This document shows, in pieces, positions 25,207 to 34,150 of a DNA stretch of 41,871 nt. The notes beneath the pieces are model-generated. The model did no database searches, had not been told where the DNA came from, and saw only the letters and a program-made list of their open reading frames with translations. Each line of letters begins with the position of its first letter. Position 1 is the first letter of the stretch. Source of the DNA: CAYQPF01 sp964419225 (GTDB lineage Bacteria > Cloacimonadota > Cloacimonadia > Cloacimonadales > CAYQPF01). The stretch spans positions 1-41,871 of the forward strand of contig CAYQPF010000025.1 in the NCBI GenBank assembly GCA_964419225.1, in the 5' to 3' direction. Both the position numbers and the translations under genes were made by a program.

Positions 25207-26490
25207 ATGAATCGGATAATGGTAATTATCTTCATTTTAAGTGTCACCATCTGTATATATGCAGAAGGATTAATGCAGCTTGATGGAAAAATGATCGAGG
25301 AAATTAGTCTGGCAGATTTTGAAAAGGCACATTTAAGTAGTTATAAACAGGTAAAAGAAGTATCATTCCCTTTTAGATTTTTTTGTTCTTCAAGATCTTC
25401 TCAAAGTGGAGACTTTGCTATAGGAATAATTGATGATAATAATAAGCGTCAAAGAGTAGTTAATTATTACGATAAGCAAGGAAACTTGTATTGGCAAAAG
25501 AAACTGCCCCTTGATATTGAAGATTTTGATATAAATATCAGCCCCAATGGTAGTATTATAATAGTTAGTTATCTTTTTTATGAAGAGAATTATGGAATTC
25601 AGGTAGCATTCGACAAGTCAGGAAAGGAACTATTCCGATTTGAAAGTGGGGTGGGATCACTTGTTTCCAGTCCTGATGGAAAATATTTTTATCCGGGTGG
25701 TTTTAGCCTTAGTTATTCATGTGATATTACTCAGGCAGACACGGGAGATAGAACTCCCTATTTCTATAATACAGATGGGAAGAAAATTCCATTTTCAGGA
25801 GTAGTTGGAAATTTTAAAACATTAATTCGTTATGCCTACTATACTCCCGACAGAGTTCTGGTTCTCGCAGAGAATAAAAAAAGACAGCAATTACTACAAT
25901 TTTATAAAGTAAAAAATACTACTTTAAGTCTAATCAAAGAGGCTTTAATTGATACAATGCTAGTCCCTGATTTTACTGCAAGTTTTGCCTGCAATGTTGA
26001 AAACAATATTCTCTATTTTGCTAACAGATACTTTTTTGATCTTGATGGCAATATGCTTTATTCCAAACCAACTGAGTTTGGCCACTTTTCATTGTTTATC
26101 GACCCTGAAAATATAGTTTATGAAACTCGACACCAAAAAGAAAATGAAGAGTTTAAGATATCTGTTTTACAGAGGAATTTGAAGACTGGTACTGATAAGA
26201 TATTGTGTGATAATTTTATGTTTTATAATAATTACAAATACAAAGGCATAGAAACACCAGGTGGTGAACGAAGTGATGCATTAGGTATAGCTGAAAAACT
26301 TAGTAATTGCTTAGTTTTAAATGTTGATGAGAATGGACAGGGGATTATTTATCCCTCCATAATAGTTGAAAAAAACAATTGGGAACAATTAAGGGCTTTC
26401 AAATATGCTGTTCATAAATTCGAAGATCTCGTATATTTGATAAACTATGATACTAAAAAAGTAAAAATCTATCAGGAAGTACAACCATAA
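25207..26490 (+). CDS. Secreted propeller-like protein of unknown function (427 aa)
   Basis: The signal peptide is MNRIMVIIFILSVTICIYAEG. Repeated four-strand-like stretches with WD40/PQQ-type features (VNYYDKQGNLYWQKKLP, then ISPNGSIIIVSYLF, then VSSPDGKYFYPGG, then YFFDLDGNMLYSKP) suggest a beta-propeller of six or seven blades. No catalytic motif, lipobox or sorting tail is visible, and the protein ends in YDTKKVKIYQEVQP, so it may be periplasmic. The RBS AGGAGA is 5 nt before ATG 25207. The strong terminator upstream means it needs its own promoter, which I could not place with confidence. I do not recognise the family. Confidence 0.75.
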   Translation: MNRIMVIIFILSVTICIYAEGLMQLDGKMIEEISLADFEKAHLSSYKQVKEVSFPFRFFCSSRSSQSGDFAIGIIDDNNKRQRVVNYYDKQGNLYWQKKLPLDIEDFDINISPNGSIIIVSYLFYEENYGIQVAFDKSGKELFRFESGVGSLVSSPDGKYFYPGGFSLSYSCDITQADTGDRTPYFYNTDGKKIPFSGVVGNFKTLIRYAYYTPDRVLVLAENKKRQQLLQFYKVKNTTLSLIKEALIDTMLVPDFTASFACNVENNILYFANRYFFDLDGNMLYSKPTEFGHFSLFIDPENIVYETRHQKENEEFKISVLQRNLKTGTDKILCDNFMFYNNYKYKGIETPGGERSDALGIAEKLSNCLVLNVDENGQGIIYPSIIVEKNNWEQLRAFKYAVHKFEDLVYLINYDTKKVKIYQEVQP

Positions 26491-26508
26491 ATTATAAAAT
26501 CCATAATA

Positions 26509-26666
26509 CCGGTTAAAGAGGCAGCTGCATAATTCAATTGGACGCCCTTTTCGGGCGAGTTTCGGGGCTATTTGTCCCGGTGGCTTCCGCCACCGGCTAC
26601 CAAAAAGGATGCACCTTCGGTGCAAGAGATCAAGATTTCGCATTATGCAGATACCTCTAAAGCCGG
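26509..26666. repeat. Multi-hairpin intergenic element bounded by 25-bp inverted arms
   Basis: Imperfect inverted arms (26509-26533 and 26642-26666, both with CTGCATAAT next to AGAGG) enclose three tight hairpins: CGCCC/GGGCG (26543-26557), CCGGTGGC-TTCC-GCCACCGG (26577-26596) and TGCACC-TTC-GGTGCA (26610-26624). It fills the gap between convergent genes. The right edge (AAAGCCGGCGTTTCATG) resembles 38028-38044. No transposase or target duplication is visible. Confidence 0.7.
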
Positions 26667-26779
26667 CGTTTCATGGAATTAATGGCCGCAAATTGTCCTA
26701 TTATAGATTCATTTTCTCCCAATCTGTGCAAATCTGTGTCTCCTCTGTGGATAAATGACTTTCCGGAGTGGACTCATTC

Positions 26780-28660
26780 TTACTTTAAAAACTCGCTGAA
26801 CTCCTGCATCACTTTCAACAGCTTGGCATTCACAGCCTGCAGAGCAGTTTTCTGATTATCCACGATCTTATATTTACTGTCCCTGATCTCAAACAATCCG
26901 GCATTATAGGATTCAGTGGAAAATACAACTTTATATTGTCCGTCGATCAAGGCCGCATTATTCCATCCGGAAGATACCACATAATCATGACCTTTACCAT
27001 CAAACAGGTTCTGTCCTTGTGAGTAATCTCTATAATCATTTTTGTAATTAAGAATACTTAAAAAAGTCGGCACAACATCGAGGTGAGAGGTTAAATAGGA
27101 TACTTCTGCGGTTGGCTTCAAATCTTTCTTGTACTGTTCAGGCATATACAAAACCAACGGCACATGCGTCTGTTGTTCACTAAACGCACTCGTATGCCCC
27201 AAATACCCGCTCTCATAGAATTCTTCCCCATGATCTCCGGTAATCAGCACAATCGTGTTATCAAGCATCTTATTGCTCTTTAAATAGTCCAGAACCTTCC
27301 CGACCTGCTTATCATCAAACAGAATGGCATTCTGATAACTGTTCTTCAAAGGCTGCACATTCTTCTTATCCCCTGTGATGTAATTGGCCGATTTATTCGA
27401 AGGCTGATAGACATTACAGTCAGGACTGAAAGCATAAGGTCCGTGCGGTGCATCAAAGAAAAGAAAACTGAAAAATGGCTTATTGCTGTTCTTTGTCTGC
27501 ATCCATTTGATAAAATGCTGAGCCAGAGCAGGATCTCTTTGCTCTGTGGATACTCCGGGCAGTTCATCATCGATATCCTGAGGAATATTCACGAAAGCTG
27601 TTTTCCGGAACTCAGGATAAGTTAATTTTGTGGAAGACAATATCCTGAAATCATAATCCAATTTCTGCAATTCATCAATAAATACCGGGCTTTGTCTCTC
27701 ACTCAGGAAATTCTGCCAGTAAAAGGCATTCACTCCATAGAAGAGAGAAAAGACACCGAATCTGCTCGCATTACCGCCACTATAATGATTCTTGAAATAG
27801 ACTGTCTCAGGTAGAAATTTACTGACATTCGGACTTATCCCCGGGGTAAGCATATCATAACGCCAGGCATCAATAATGATCCAGACAATATTGGGGTATT
27901 TATTCAATTTCTCTGCACTTAATTTGTTTTTGGGATAATTCAAGGTCTGAGAATCTTTCTTGGATACTTTGAAATTGGTTTCGCGATCAACTTCAAAATT
28001 AAATCTTTTCTTCATCATCCGCTTGATGGTCAATGGCTGATATAAGGGCATTACTTTACTGAACCGCATCACTTCGTATTTGTTGAAGAGATCGGATACT
28101 GCATAAACTGACTTCTCTGAAAGCATTATCAAGACAAGCACACTGCTAAAAATAACCATCTTCTTCGTACTTAAATAAGCTGCCTGAGGATTCTTTGTCC
28201 AAAAAGTAAACAGCTTTCTCAGGAGAAATACCTGTAACAGGATAAAACTTGCGATGATCAGACCCAGAAGCAAAAAATTACTCCAGCCGATATGTACCGA
28301 ATCCCAGGTTCCTTCTGTAAAAAACAGATTAATGACCATGCCGTTAATGTGGAATTTGAAAACCTTAAAAATGATCAGATCAATCAAATTCACCAAATGG
28401 AACAAGACAAAGAGGGAGATGTTTACCACAAAAAAAGTTTTCCTGCCCTTGATCAGCAGATTCACCAGCCATATGATCAATCCCACTACCAGATATAACA
28501 TCAAAGTGTTTGATAAAAGCAGTAAAACTCCATACAAACTTTGGGAAAAACCTCCACCGGAAGAGGACAAAAAGAGATAACCTGAATTTATCATTAAAGA
28601 AACTATGAAATTCAACAGAACGAAGCAAAAAAGTACTTTCTTCCGTATTTTGTCTGCCAT
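26780..28660 (-). CDS. YejM/PbgA-like inner-membrane protein with sulfatase-fold domain (626 aa)
   Basis: The N-terminal ~170 residues hold five probable membrane helices arranged as in the DUF3413 part of YejM (PbgA/LapC). The rest (~255-600) is an alkaline-phosphatase/sulfatase fold facing the periplasm: VWIIIDAWRYDML (~258), SGGNASRFGVFSLFYG (matching SSGNTTDNGIFGLFYG of YejM), FFDAPHGPY, TGDHGEEFYESGYLGH (~475) and YSQGQDLF. In E. coli YejM the metal-site DHGEE is degenerate and the protein controls LPS synthesis; here it is intact, so catalysis (phospholipid head-group transfer or hydrolysis) is possible. Its RBS overlaps the stop codon of the methyltransferase gene, the last step of an MsbA-ICMT-YejM unit. 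Family assignment is strong; activity is inferred. Confidence 0.85.
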   Translation of the reverse strand: MADKIRKKVLFCFVLLNFIVSLMINSGYLFLSSSGGGFSQSLYGVLLLLSNTLMLYLVVGLIIWLVNLLIKGRKTFFVVNISLFVLFHLVNLIDLIIFKVFKFHINGMVINLFFTEGTWDSVHIGWSNFLLLGLIIASFILLQVFLLRKLFTFWTKNPQAAYLSTKKMVIFSSVLVLIMLSEKSVYAVSDLFNKYEVMRFSKVMPLYQPLTIKRMMKKRFNFEVDRETNFKVSKKDSQTLNYPKNKLSAEKLNKYPNIVWIIIDAWRYDMLTPGISPNVSKFLPETVYFKNHYSGGNASRFGVFSLFYGVNAFYWQNFLSERQSPVFIDELQKLDYDFRILSSTKLTYPEFRKTAFVNIPQDIDDELPGVSTEQRDPALAQHFIKWMQTKNSNKPFFSFLFFDAPHGPYAFSPDCNVYQPSNKSANYITGDKKNVQPLKNSYQNAILFDDKQVGKVLDYLKSNKMLDNTIVLITGDHGEEFYESGYLGHTSAFSEQQTHVPLVLYMPEQYKKDLKPTAEVSYLTSHLDVVPTFLSILNYKNDYRDYSQGQNLFDGKGHDYVVSSGWNNAALIDGQYKVVFSTESYNAGLFEIRDSKYKIVDNQKTALQAVNAKLLKVMQEFSEFLK

Positions 28661-28668
28661 TTAATCTC

Positions 28669-29259
28669 CTAAGACATCAAAGACTGCCATAAGGCTAAAA
28701 GTGCCAAACCCAGAACTGATGTTAATAATCCGTTGTATTCCTTATTTCTGAACCACTGGGTTAAAGACCAGGGATAAAGTATTTTCTTCATACTCGGTCT
28801 TTTGGGAAAAAGTATTGCTGTGTTTCTGGTAAAATCATTCCATTCTTTGGGAAATGCTTTAGCCAGATCTTTTTCTTCTCTAAAAATCTTGGGGACATAA
28901 ATAAACAGAACAAAAGCAGCTATGACGATCCACAACCAGAGATAGTTCAGGATCAAAGCATAACCTACAGCCAAAAGCAAAGATCCAATGTAAAGAGGAT
29001 GTCTGAATAAACTGTAAGGGCCTTCAACTGTTAATCTGGCCTTTTTCTTAATAATCCCGGCAGCCCAGGATCTTAAGAAAGCACCCAACAGGACAACCCA
29101 GGCACCAATCGGTCCTAAAGGATTAGAAAAATCTACGATATCAAGCGGAATATTTCCCTGTAAATAATATACTACCAGGATCGCAAGGACAACAAGCATT
29201 GCAATCTTCAATCTCCAGTAGATTACGAAATCAAAAAATTTGTTTCTTTCTTTTTCCAT
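28669..29259 (-). CDS. ICMT/PEMT-like integral-membrane methyltransferase
   Basis: A 196-aa protein with four to five hydrophobic segments and the isoprenylcysteine carboxyl-methyltransferase/phospholipid-methyltransferase signature: VEGPYSLFRHPLYIGSLL (~90-107), then FREEKDLAKAFPKEWNDF (~127-145). The RHPLY and EE residues form the S-adenosylmethionine site in this family. Bacterial members methylate lipids or small hydrophobic acceptors; the substrate here is unknown. Its ATG directly follows the TAA of the ABC exporter gene, and its own TAG overlaps the RBS of the YejM-like gene, so the three are translated as a coupled unit devoted to envelope lipids. Confidence 0.85.
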   Translation of the reverse strand: MEKERNKFFDFVIYWRLKIAMLVVLAILVVYYLQGNIPLDIVDFSNPLGPIGAWVVLLGAFLRSWAAGIIKKKARLTVEGPYSLFRHPLYIGSLLLAVGYALILNYLWLWIVIAAFVLFIYVPKIFREEKDLAKAFPKEWNDFTRNTAILFPKRPSMKKILYPWSLTQWFRNKEYNGLLTSVLGLALLALWQSLMS

Positions 29260-31167
29260 TTACTTACTCCTTTCAAATTCTCCAAACTGTAAATTATACA
29301 ATTGTTTATATCTATCACAACGAAGAATCAGTTCTTCGTGCCTGCCAATATCTAAAACAAAACCATCATCCATAACCAGGATCTTATCACATTTAAGGAT
29401 GGTCGATAATCTGTGAGCAATGATGATCACAGTCCTGTCTTTAGTCGCTCTGTCAATCGCATCCTGCACTTTTTTCTCTGAATCTGTATCCAAAGCAGAA
29501 GTAGCCTCATCAAACAATAAGATCGGAGGATCAGAGACAATAGCTCTGGCGATACACAGTCTCTGCCGTTGCCCGCCTGATAATATGGAAGCTCTGGTCT
29601 GTAAATATGTATCATACTTTTCCGGCAAATTCTCTATGAATTCATCGGCATAAGCTATTTGACAGGCTTTTTGGATTTCCTCAAAGCTGAGTTGTTCTCT
29701 GCTGCCATATTGAATATTACCCGCAACTGTATCACTAAAGAGAATAGATTCCTGAGTCACTATCCCGAATAACTGCCTCAAACACTTCACATCGATATCT
29801 TTGATTGAGATACCATCAATAAAGATCTCACCTTCCTGAAAATCATACATGCGGGGCAGTAAATTTCCCAAGGTAGTTTTACCAGAACCACTGGAACCGA
29901 CCATCGCTATTCTCTCACCTTTATTAATGACAAAACTTACATTTTTTAATACAGCTTTATCATTAACATAGGAAAAACTTACATTCTTAAATTCAATATT
30001 CTTTTCAAAAGTCTTTTTGAAAACAGGGTTCTCTACATTCTTGATCTCAGACTCCCGATTAATGATCTCAGAAATTCTGTCCAAAGATACCAGAGCTTTA
30101 CGGATATCCGCATATGCCTGGGATATTGCCTTCGCCGGTTGCATCATGGAAAACATCGCAAACAGAAATGCCGTAAAATCACCCAAAGAAAAAGTACTGC
30201 CCGGTGCCAACATCTCTTTGCCACCTAACACCAGTACAACTACTCCCGTTAAAACTGAGTTTATCTCTGTAATCGGTTGACTCAAGCTCGAATAAAGCTG
30301 AGACTTTCTCCAAAACCTAAAATACCTGTTATTGATTTTATTAAAACGTTCCAATTCATAATCTTCCCGGACAAAAGCTTTTACAACACGCATACTGCTC
30401 AAGACTTCCTCTACATTGGAAAACATGTTGGAAAATTGTTCCTGGATGCGTTTGGAATATTTCTTGATCTTCTTCCCCAAATAATCTACAGATAATGTAA
30501 AAATTGGCAAAACCAGCATACTGAACAAAAACAGCTTATAATTCAAGAAAATACAGATCCGCATGTAAACAAACAAAGAAATCAAGTCCCGCAAAACATT
30601 GAACAAATTACCGATAAACTCATTATTGACCATTTCCACATCACTGACCATTCTGACTAACGAATCACCGACCTTGTTCTCATTATAAAACACCATTGAC
30701 TGAAACAAATACTTCTGATATACATAATTTCGCAGTTTGAGTACTGTTTTACCTCGTAAATTGATAAAAAACACCCGTTGTAAATAGAAAAACGTATTCT
30801 TACCCAGTATCAGAATCACAACTAAACCACAAATGAATGCCAACAAAAACGAAGAATCTGTATGATACAATACTGTTTTTATATTATTCCAAAGTGGTGT
30901 GTAAGTTGAAATACTTTTAAAGGAAATCAAACTACCGTTAGCCTGGACAAAATTTGCTAAGACTGTTTGAATTGCACCAAAAAAAGAGTCAAGATTACTA
31001 TAAAGGATCTGGCCTTTGTTCTTGGTAAAAACAAAGTCAAATAAAGGTATCATTACCGTAATACTTACACCGCCCAACATCGCATAAATGGCCATGGTTA
31101 TGACACCACCAATGATCAGGCCCCAATGTTGGAACATTATCCGGTAAACTATTAATAAATTTTTCAT
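29260..31167 (-). CDS. MsbA-like ABC exporter, fused permease and ATPase (635 aa)
   Basis: An N-terminal type-1 exporter membrane domain (~1-370, six helices; the first, IIGGVITMAIYAMLGGVSI, is clear) is fused to an ATPase with Walker A GSSGSGKTT (~420), Q-loop GIVTQES, signature LSGGQRQRL (~529), Walker B ILLFDEATSALD and H-loop IIAHRLST. Length and layout fit MsbA/lipid flippases. The coupling segment contains VGDSLVRMVSDVEMV. A GGAGAG site precedes ATG 31167. Its partners (a membrane methyltransferase and a YejM-like protein) support a role in moving lipid A or another lipid across the inner membrane. Drug or peptide export cannot be excluded from sequence alone, hence no gene symbol. Confidence 0.9.
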   Translation of the reverse strand: MKNLLIVYRIMFQHWGLIIGGVITMAIYAMLGGVSITVMIPLFDFVFTKNKGQILYSNLDSFFGAIQTVLANFVQANGSLISFKSISTYTPLWNNIKTVLYHTDSSFLLAFICGLVVILILGKNTFFYLQRVFFINLRGKTVLKLRNYVYQKYLFQSMVFYNENKVGDSLVRMVSDVEMVNNEFIGNLFNVLRDLISLFVYMRICIFLNYKLFLFSMLVLPIFTLSVDYLGKKIKKYSKRIQEQFSNMFSNVEEVLSSMRVVKAFVREDYELERFNKINNRYFRFWRKSQLYSSLSQPITEINSVLTGVVVLVLGGKEMLAPGSTFSLGDFTAFLFAMFSMMQPAKAISQAYADIRKALVSLDRISEIINRESEIKNVENPVFKKTFEKNIEFKNVSFSYVNDKAVLKNVSFVINKGERIAMVGSSGSGKTTLGNLLPRMYDFQEGEIFIDGISIKDIDVKCLRQLFGIVTQESILFSDTVAGNIQYGSREQLSFEEIQKACQIAYADEFIENLPEKYDTYLQTRASILSGGQRQRLCIARAIVSDPPILLFDEATSALDTDSEKKVQDAIDRATKDRTVIIIAHRLSTILKCDKILVMDDGFVLDIGRHEELILRCDRYKQLYNLQFGEFERSK

Positions 31168-31244
31168 TCACTCTCCGTTGGCAATTTTGAAGATATTCTC
31201 TGTGTGTCAATCCATATTGTGCTTTGAGACATACTGATGAATAC

Positions 31245-31589
31245 CTAAAATATTATCTGCCAAAGCATTTGCCAAAAACTCCGTTTTATCTTTTTGCTGA
31301 TCTTACCATCTTCACTGAACTGTAGCGTTGTGTGTTTAGCAATCACTTCTTCTTTGATCACCACCTGTTCTGCCAGCTCACATTGCTTCAAATTGCCGTT
31401 AGCATGAAAATATACTTTGTTCTTACATAAATATCCATTTATTAAGGCAGGTTGCTTCAGCTTGCATGATTCCATTTTCCCGTCCGCATAATACTTGTCA
31501 CTTCCCTTTGCAAAAGTGAAGGAACTATAATCCGCAGCATGCAACATACACCCCATCAGCAATAATAAGAACAGTATCTTTTTAAGCAT
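31245..31589 (-). CDS. Small secreted protein or lipoprotein with MORN-like repeats (114 aa)
   Basis: The N-terminus (MLKKILFLLLLMGCMLHAAD) is an export signal; LMGC could be a lipobox, or cleavage could follow LHAA. Three short repeats with an xxxGxxxxxxL pattern follow (YYADGKMESCKL, YFHANGNLKQCEL, QFSEDGKISKK), resembling MORN-like modules. The C-terminus is hydrophobic and basic (KKIKRSFWQMLWQIIF) and may touch the membrane. It starts 8 nt after the radical SAM gene stop, with AGAGGA as RBS, so it is co-transcribed. I do not recognise a function. Confidence 0.75.
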   Translation of the reverse strand: MLKKILFLLLLMGCMLHAADYSSFTFAKGSDKYYADGKMESCKLKQPALINGYLCKNKVYFHANGNLKQCELAEQVVIKEEVIAKHTTLQFSEDGKISKKIKRSFWQMLWQIIF

Positions 31590-31597
31590 AATTCCTC

Positions 31598-34039
31598 TTA
31601 TAAAAGTTCTTTTCTGATGATTTCAAAACCGCCCAATTCTTCTCTCTCCAAATGCAGCATGCTCTTGAGAATATCAAAAATGGATGCTCCATGAATCTTC
31701 TTGGTCAGTTTCAATACTTTATTTTCAAAACAAATCTCCGGGATAGATTCCTGCAGATTGATTATCTGTTCTTTTCCCTTACGGACACGTGTAATCAGAA
31801 GCTCATTTCCCTTCTTGAATTCCAGGACTTTATCTGTGATCAATCCCGAGAGTGAATCGGGAATCCCAATTTCATATTTCTCAAATTGAATCAGGTCCAT
31901 GCTCATTTGCGTTTTATCTGCCAACAAAATAATCTTGTTCAAAACGAGACTGGGCGGGAACACGGATCTGAAGATCTTTTCCAAATCCACTATTTTCCTG
32001 GGACTCGTCAAAGTAATATCTATATACTCATTTTCGCCCTGAACTCCGATGGATAACGGGGGTGCAAAACTTACCTTCGGATGCGGATTGAATCCTTCTG
32101 TATATCCGATGGGAATATCAGCAGCTCTTAATAACCTGTGTACCATCCGCAAAAAGTCGAGATGGGTCACAAATTGCAAATCTCCCATTTTCTGCAGGAA
32201 GATCCGGTAATAAGTATTCTGGGGTTTTACATCTTCTTTGGGTTCCGGATGCATTTTTTTGGTCAATTCTTTAAAATAAACAGGCTGATTTTCCTTGTTA
32301 CATATTCCGCAATTGATACAACCGGCTTCACGGCAATCGGGGGAAGTGACTTCTTGGACTGCTTTCTTCCACTCTTCCCGGAAGAATTCCTTGCTCAATC
32401 CAATATCAATAAAGTCCCAGGGCATAGGTGCTTCGGGATCTGTCGCTGTGAAAAATTCACTGATGTCTATCCCGGATTCTTCGATTGCCTTTTCCCAATT
32501 GTTAAAGTTAAAACACTCATGCCAACCATCAAAAATAGCATTCTTTTCATATGCTAACTTGATTATCTGACCAACTCTGGCATCGCCTCTGGTCAACAAT
32601 CCTTCCAGATAGGAGTTCTCGATCTGATGATACTTCACTTTGATAAATTTATATCTGCTCAAACTGTGTTTTACGCTGAGTGCCTTAGATAACAAGGATT
32701 CTCTGTTATCCATCGGTGCCCATTGAAACGGGGTAAACGGTTTGGGTATAAAGGGCGATAACGTTATATTTAACTGCAGTCTCTTACGGGTAAAGCCCAC
32801 TATTTTCTCTACCAGATCGATGATCGCCTGCACATCTTCCGAAGTTTCAAAAGGTAAGCCGATCATAAAATACAGTTTCACGAGCTTCCAGTTATTATCG
32901 AGGGCAAGTTGAATTCCATCCAAAATAGCTTCTTCAGATAAATTCTTATTGATAATGTTTCTTAATCTTTGGGAACCGGCTTCCGGAGCTATGGTGATCC
33001 CCTTTTGCTGCATTTCCTTCAGCAAGAGAAGCAGTTCTTCGTCTATACTGTCAACTCTCAGGGAAGGTAGTGATAAACTAGCCTTATTCTCTTTCAGGTT
33101 ATGGCATAATTCATCCAAGACACCTTTGATACAGGTATAATCACTGGAGGAAAGCGAAACCAATCCGGCTTCTTCCCAGCCATATCTATTGACATCATTG
33201 ACCACTGTTTCCACTACGATGTCCGGATTCTTCTCTCTGGTTGGTCTGTAGAAAAAGCCTGCAGCACAAAAACGGCAGCCTCTGGTACAACCCCGCATAA
33301 TTTCTGCGACAAAACGGTCGTGTGTCGGTTGCTGCCAGGGGATTAACTGATGGGAAACCGTATCTGTAGCATTGGAAAAACCATGATACTTTCTGATCTT
33401 AACTATCTGCCCTGCTTGATAATATGCCGGGACATAGACACCTTCGATTTCTGAAAGCATTTGTAATTTCACTGCTCTGTCAGCATTCTTATTCTTTAAT
33501 AAACAATTCTTAATCTCTATTATGCCTTCTTCTGCCTCACCCATAAAGAATACATCAATAAAATCCTGTAAAGGCAAAGGGTTTATAGCACAAGGTCCGC
33601 CGGCAATTACGATGGGGTCTTCCTCTTTTCTGTCTTTAGACAATATCGGAATTCTGCTCAAATCCAACATCAATAATACTGTTGTAAAATTCATTTCTGT
33701 CTGTAATGTGAACCCTAAAACATCGAAATCACGTAACTGTACTTTATTCTCCAAACTGAATAACGGGATATTTTGCTCTTTTAATAAATCTACAAAATCT
33801 GTCCAGGGTGCATAAACTCTGTCCGCTACCGCATCTTCCTGCTGATTCAATAAACTATATAATATCTTTATCCCCATGTTCGAGATCCCCAACTCATACA
33901 AATCCGGGAATGCAAGACAAAAATTGATCTTATTAACATCAGTTTTTTTATTATAAGCATTCAATTCGTGATTTATATAGCGGGATGGCTTGTTCAAACG
34001 GGATAAGATATGGTGATACTCTACTTTTTCAAAACGCAT
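31598..34039 (-). CDS. Radical SAM protein of the TIGR03960 type fused to a DUF2344 domain (813 aa)
   Basis: The N-terminal ~220 residues resemble a B12-binding-like domain (NFCLAFPDLYELGISNMG, then VIAGGPCAINPLPL, then GEAEEG). The radical SAM core follows with the CxxxCxxC cluster motif CTRGCRFC (~250-257). A cysteine cluster (CREAGCINCGIC, ~575) could hold a second Fe-S centre. The last ~200 residues match the DUF2344 (TIGR03936) domain: FLQKMGDLQFVTHLDFLRMV and GFNPHPKVSFAPPLSIG. The two parts are separate genes in some bacteria and fused in others. In other genomes this protein often sits near RNase G and ribosomal L21/L27 genes, suggesting RNA- or ribosome-linked chemistry; here it is beside rodZ and dap genes. 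Its substrate is not known. Confidence 0.9.
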   Translation of the reverse strand: MRFEKVEYHHILSRLNKPSRYINHELNAYNKKTDVNKINFCLAFPDLYELGISNMGIKILYSLLNQQEDAVADRVYAPWTDFVDLLKEQNIPLFSLENKVQLRDFDVLGFTLQTEMNFTTVLLMLDLSRIPILSKDRKEEDPIVIAGGPCAINPLPLQDFIDVFFMGEAEEGIIEIKNCLLKNKNADRAVKLQMLSEIEGVYVPAYYQAGQIVKIRKYHGFSNATDTVSHQLIPWQQPTHDRFVAEIMRGCTRGCRFCAAGFFYRPTREKNPDIVVETVVNDVNRYGWEEAGLVSLSSSDYTCIKGVLDELCHNLKENKASLSLPSLRVDSIDEELLLLLKEMQQKGITIAPEAGSQRLRNIINKNLSEEAILDGIQLALDNNWKLVKLYFMIGLPFETSEDVQAIIDLVEKIVGFTRKRLQLNITLSPFIPKPFTPFQWAPMDNRESLLSKALSVKHSLSRYKFIKVKYHQIENSYLEGLLTRGDARVGQIIKLAYEKNAIFDGWHECFNFNNWEKAIEESGIDISEFFTATDPEAPMPWDFIDIGLSKEFFREEWKKAVQEVTSPDCREAGCINCGICNKENQPVYFKELTKKMHPEPKEDVKPQNTYYRIFLQKMGDLQFVTHLDFLRMVHRLLRAADIPIGYTEGFNPHPKVSFAPPLSIGVQGENEYIDITLTSPRKIVDLEKIFRSVFPPSLVLNKIILLADKTQMSMDLIQFEKYEIGIPDSLSGLITDKVLEFKKGNELLITRVRKGKEQIINLQESIPEICFENKVLKLTKKIHGASIFDILKSMLHLEREELGGFEIIRKELL

Positions 34040-34064
34040 TAAACCTCTCTTTTATCTTTCATAC

Positions 34065-34092
34065 TGGCACCTGATACCTGGCACCTGACGAC
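34065..34092 (+). repeat. Heptamer array G: TGGCACC, TGATACC, TGGCACC, TGACGAC
   Basis: Four degenerate 7-bp units lie between the rodZ-like and radical SAM genes, next to array E. Related units occur at 38381-38422 and 40905-40932. Confidence 0.75.
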
Positions 34093-34113
34093 TCTTTTAG
34101 TTTCTCTCTCCCA

Positions 34114-34148
34114 AACTAACAACTAACAACTAACAACTAACAACTATT
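34114..34148 (-). repeat. Heptamer array E: AACTAAC x4 plus AACTATT
   Basis: Five 7-bp units start two bases after the stop of the rodZ-like gene, as array D does after the sigma54-activator gene. Confidence 0.9.
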
Positions 34149-34150
34149 TT

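Noticed and set aside
26509..26666. Insertion sequence
   Set aside because: No transposase, no target-site duplication and too short; kept as a structured repeat only.
32138..32557. 139-codon plus-strand open frame
   Set aside because: It is antisense to the well-supported radical SAM gene, with no RBS.
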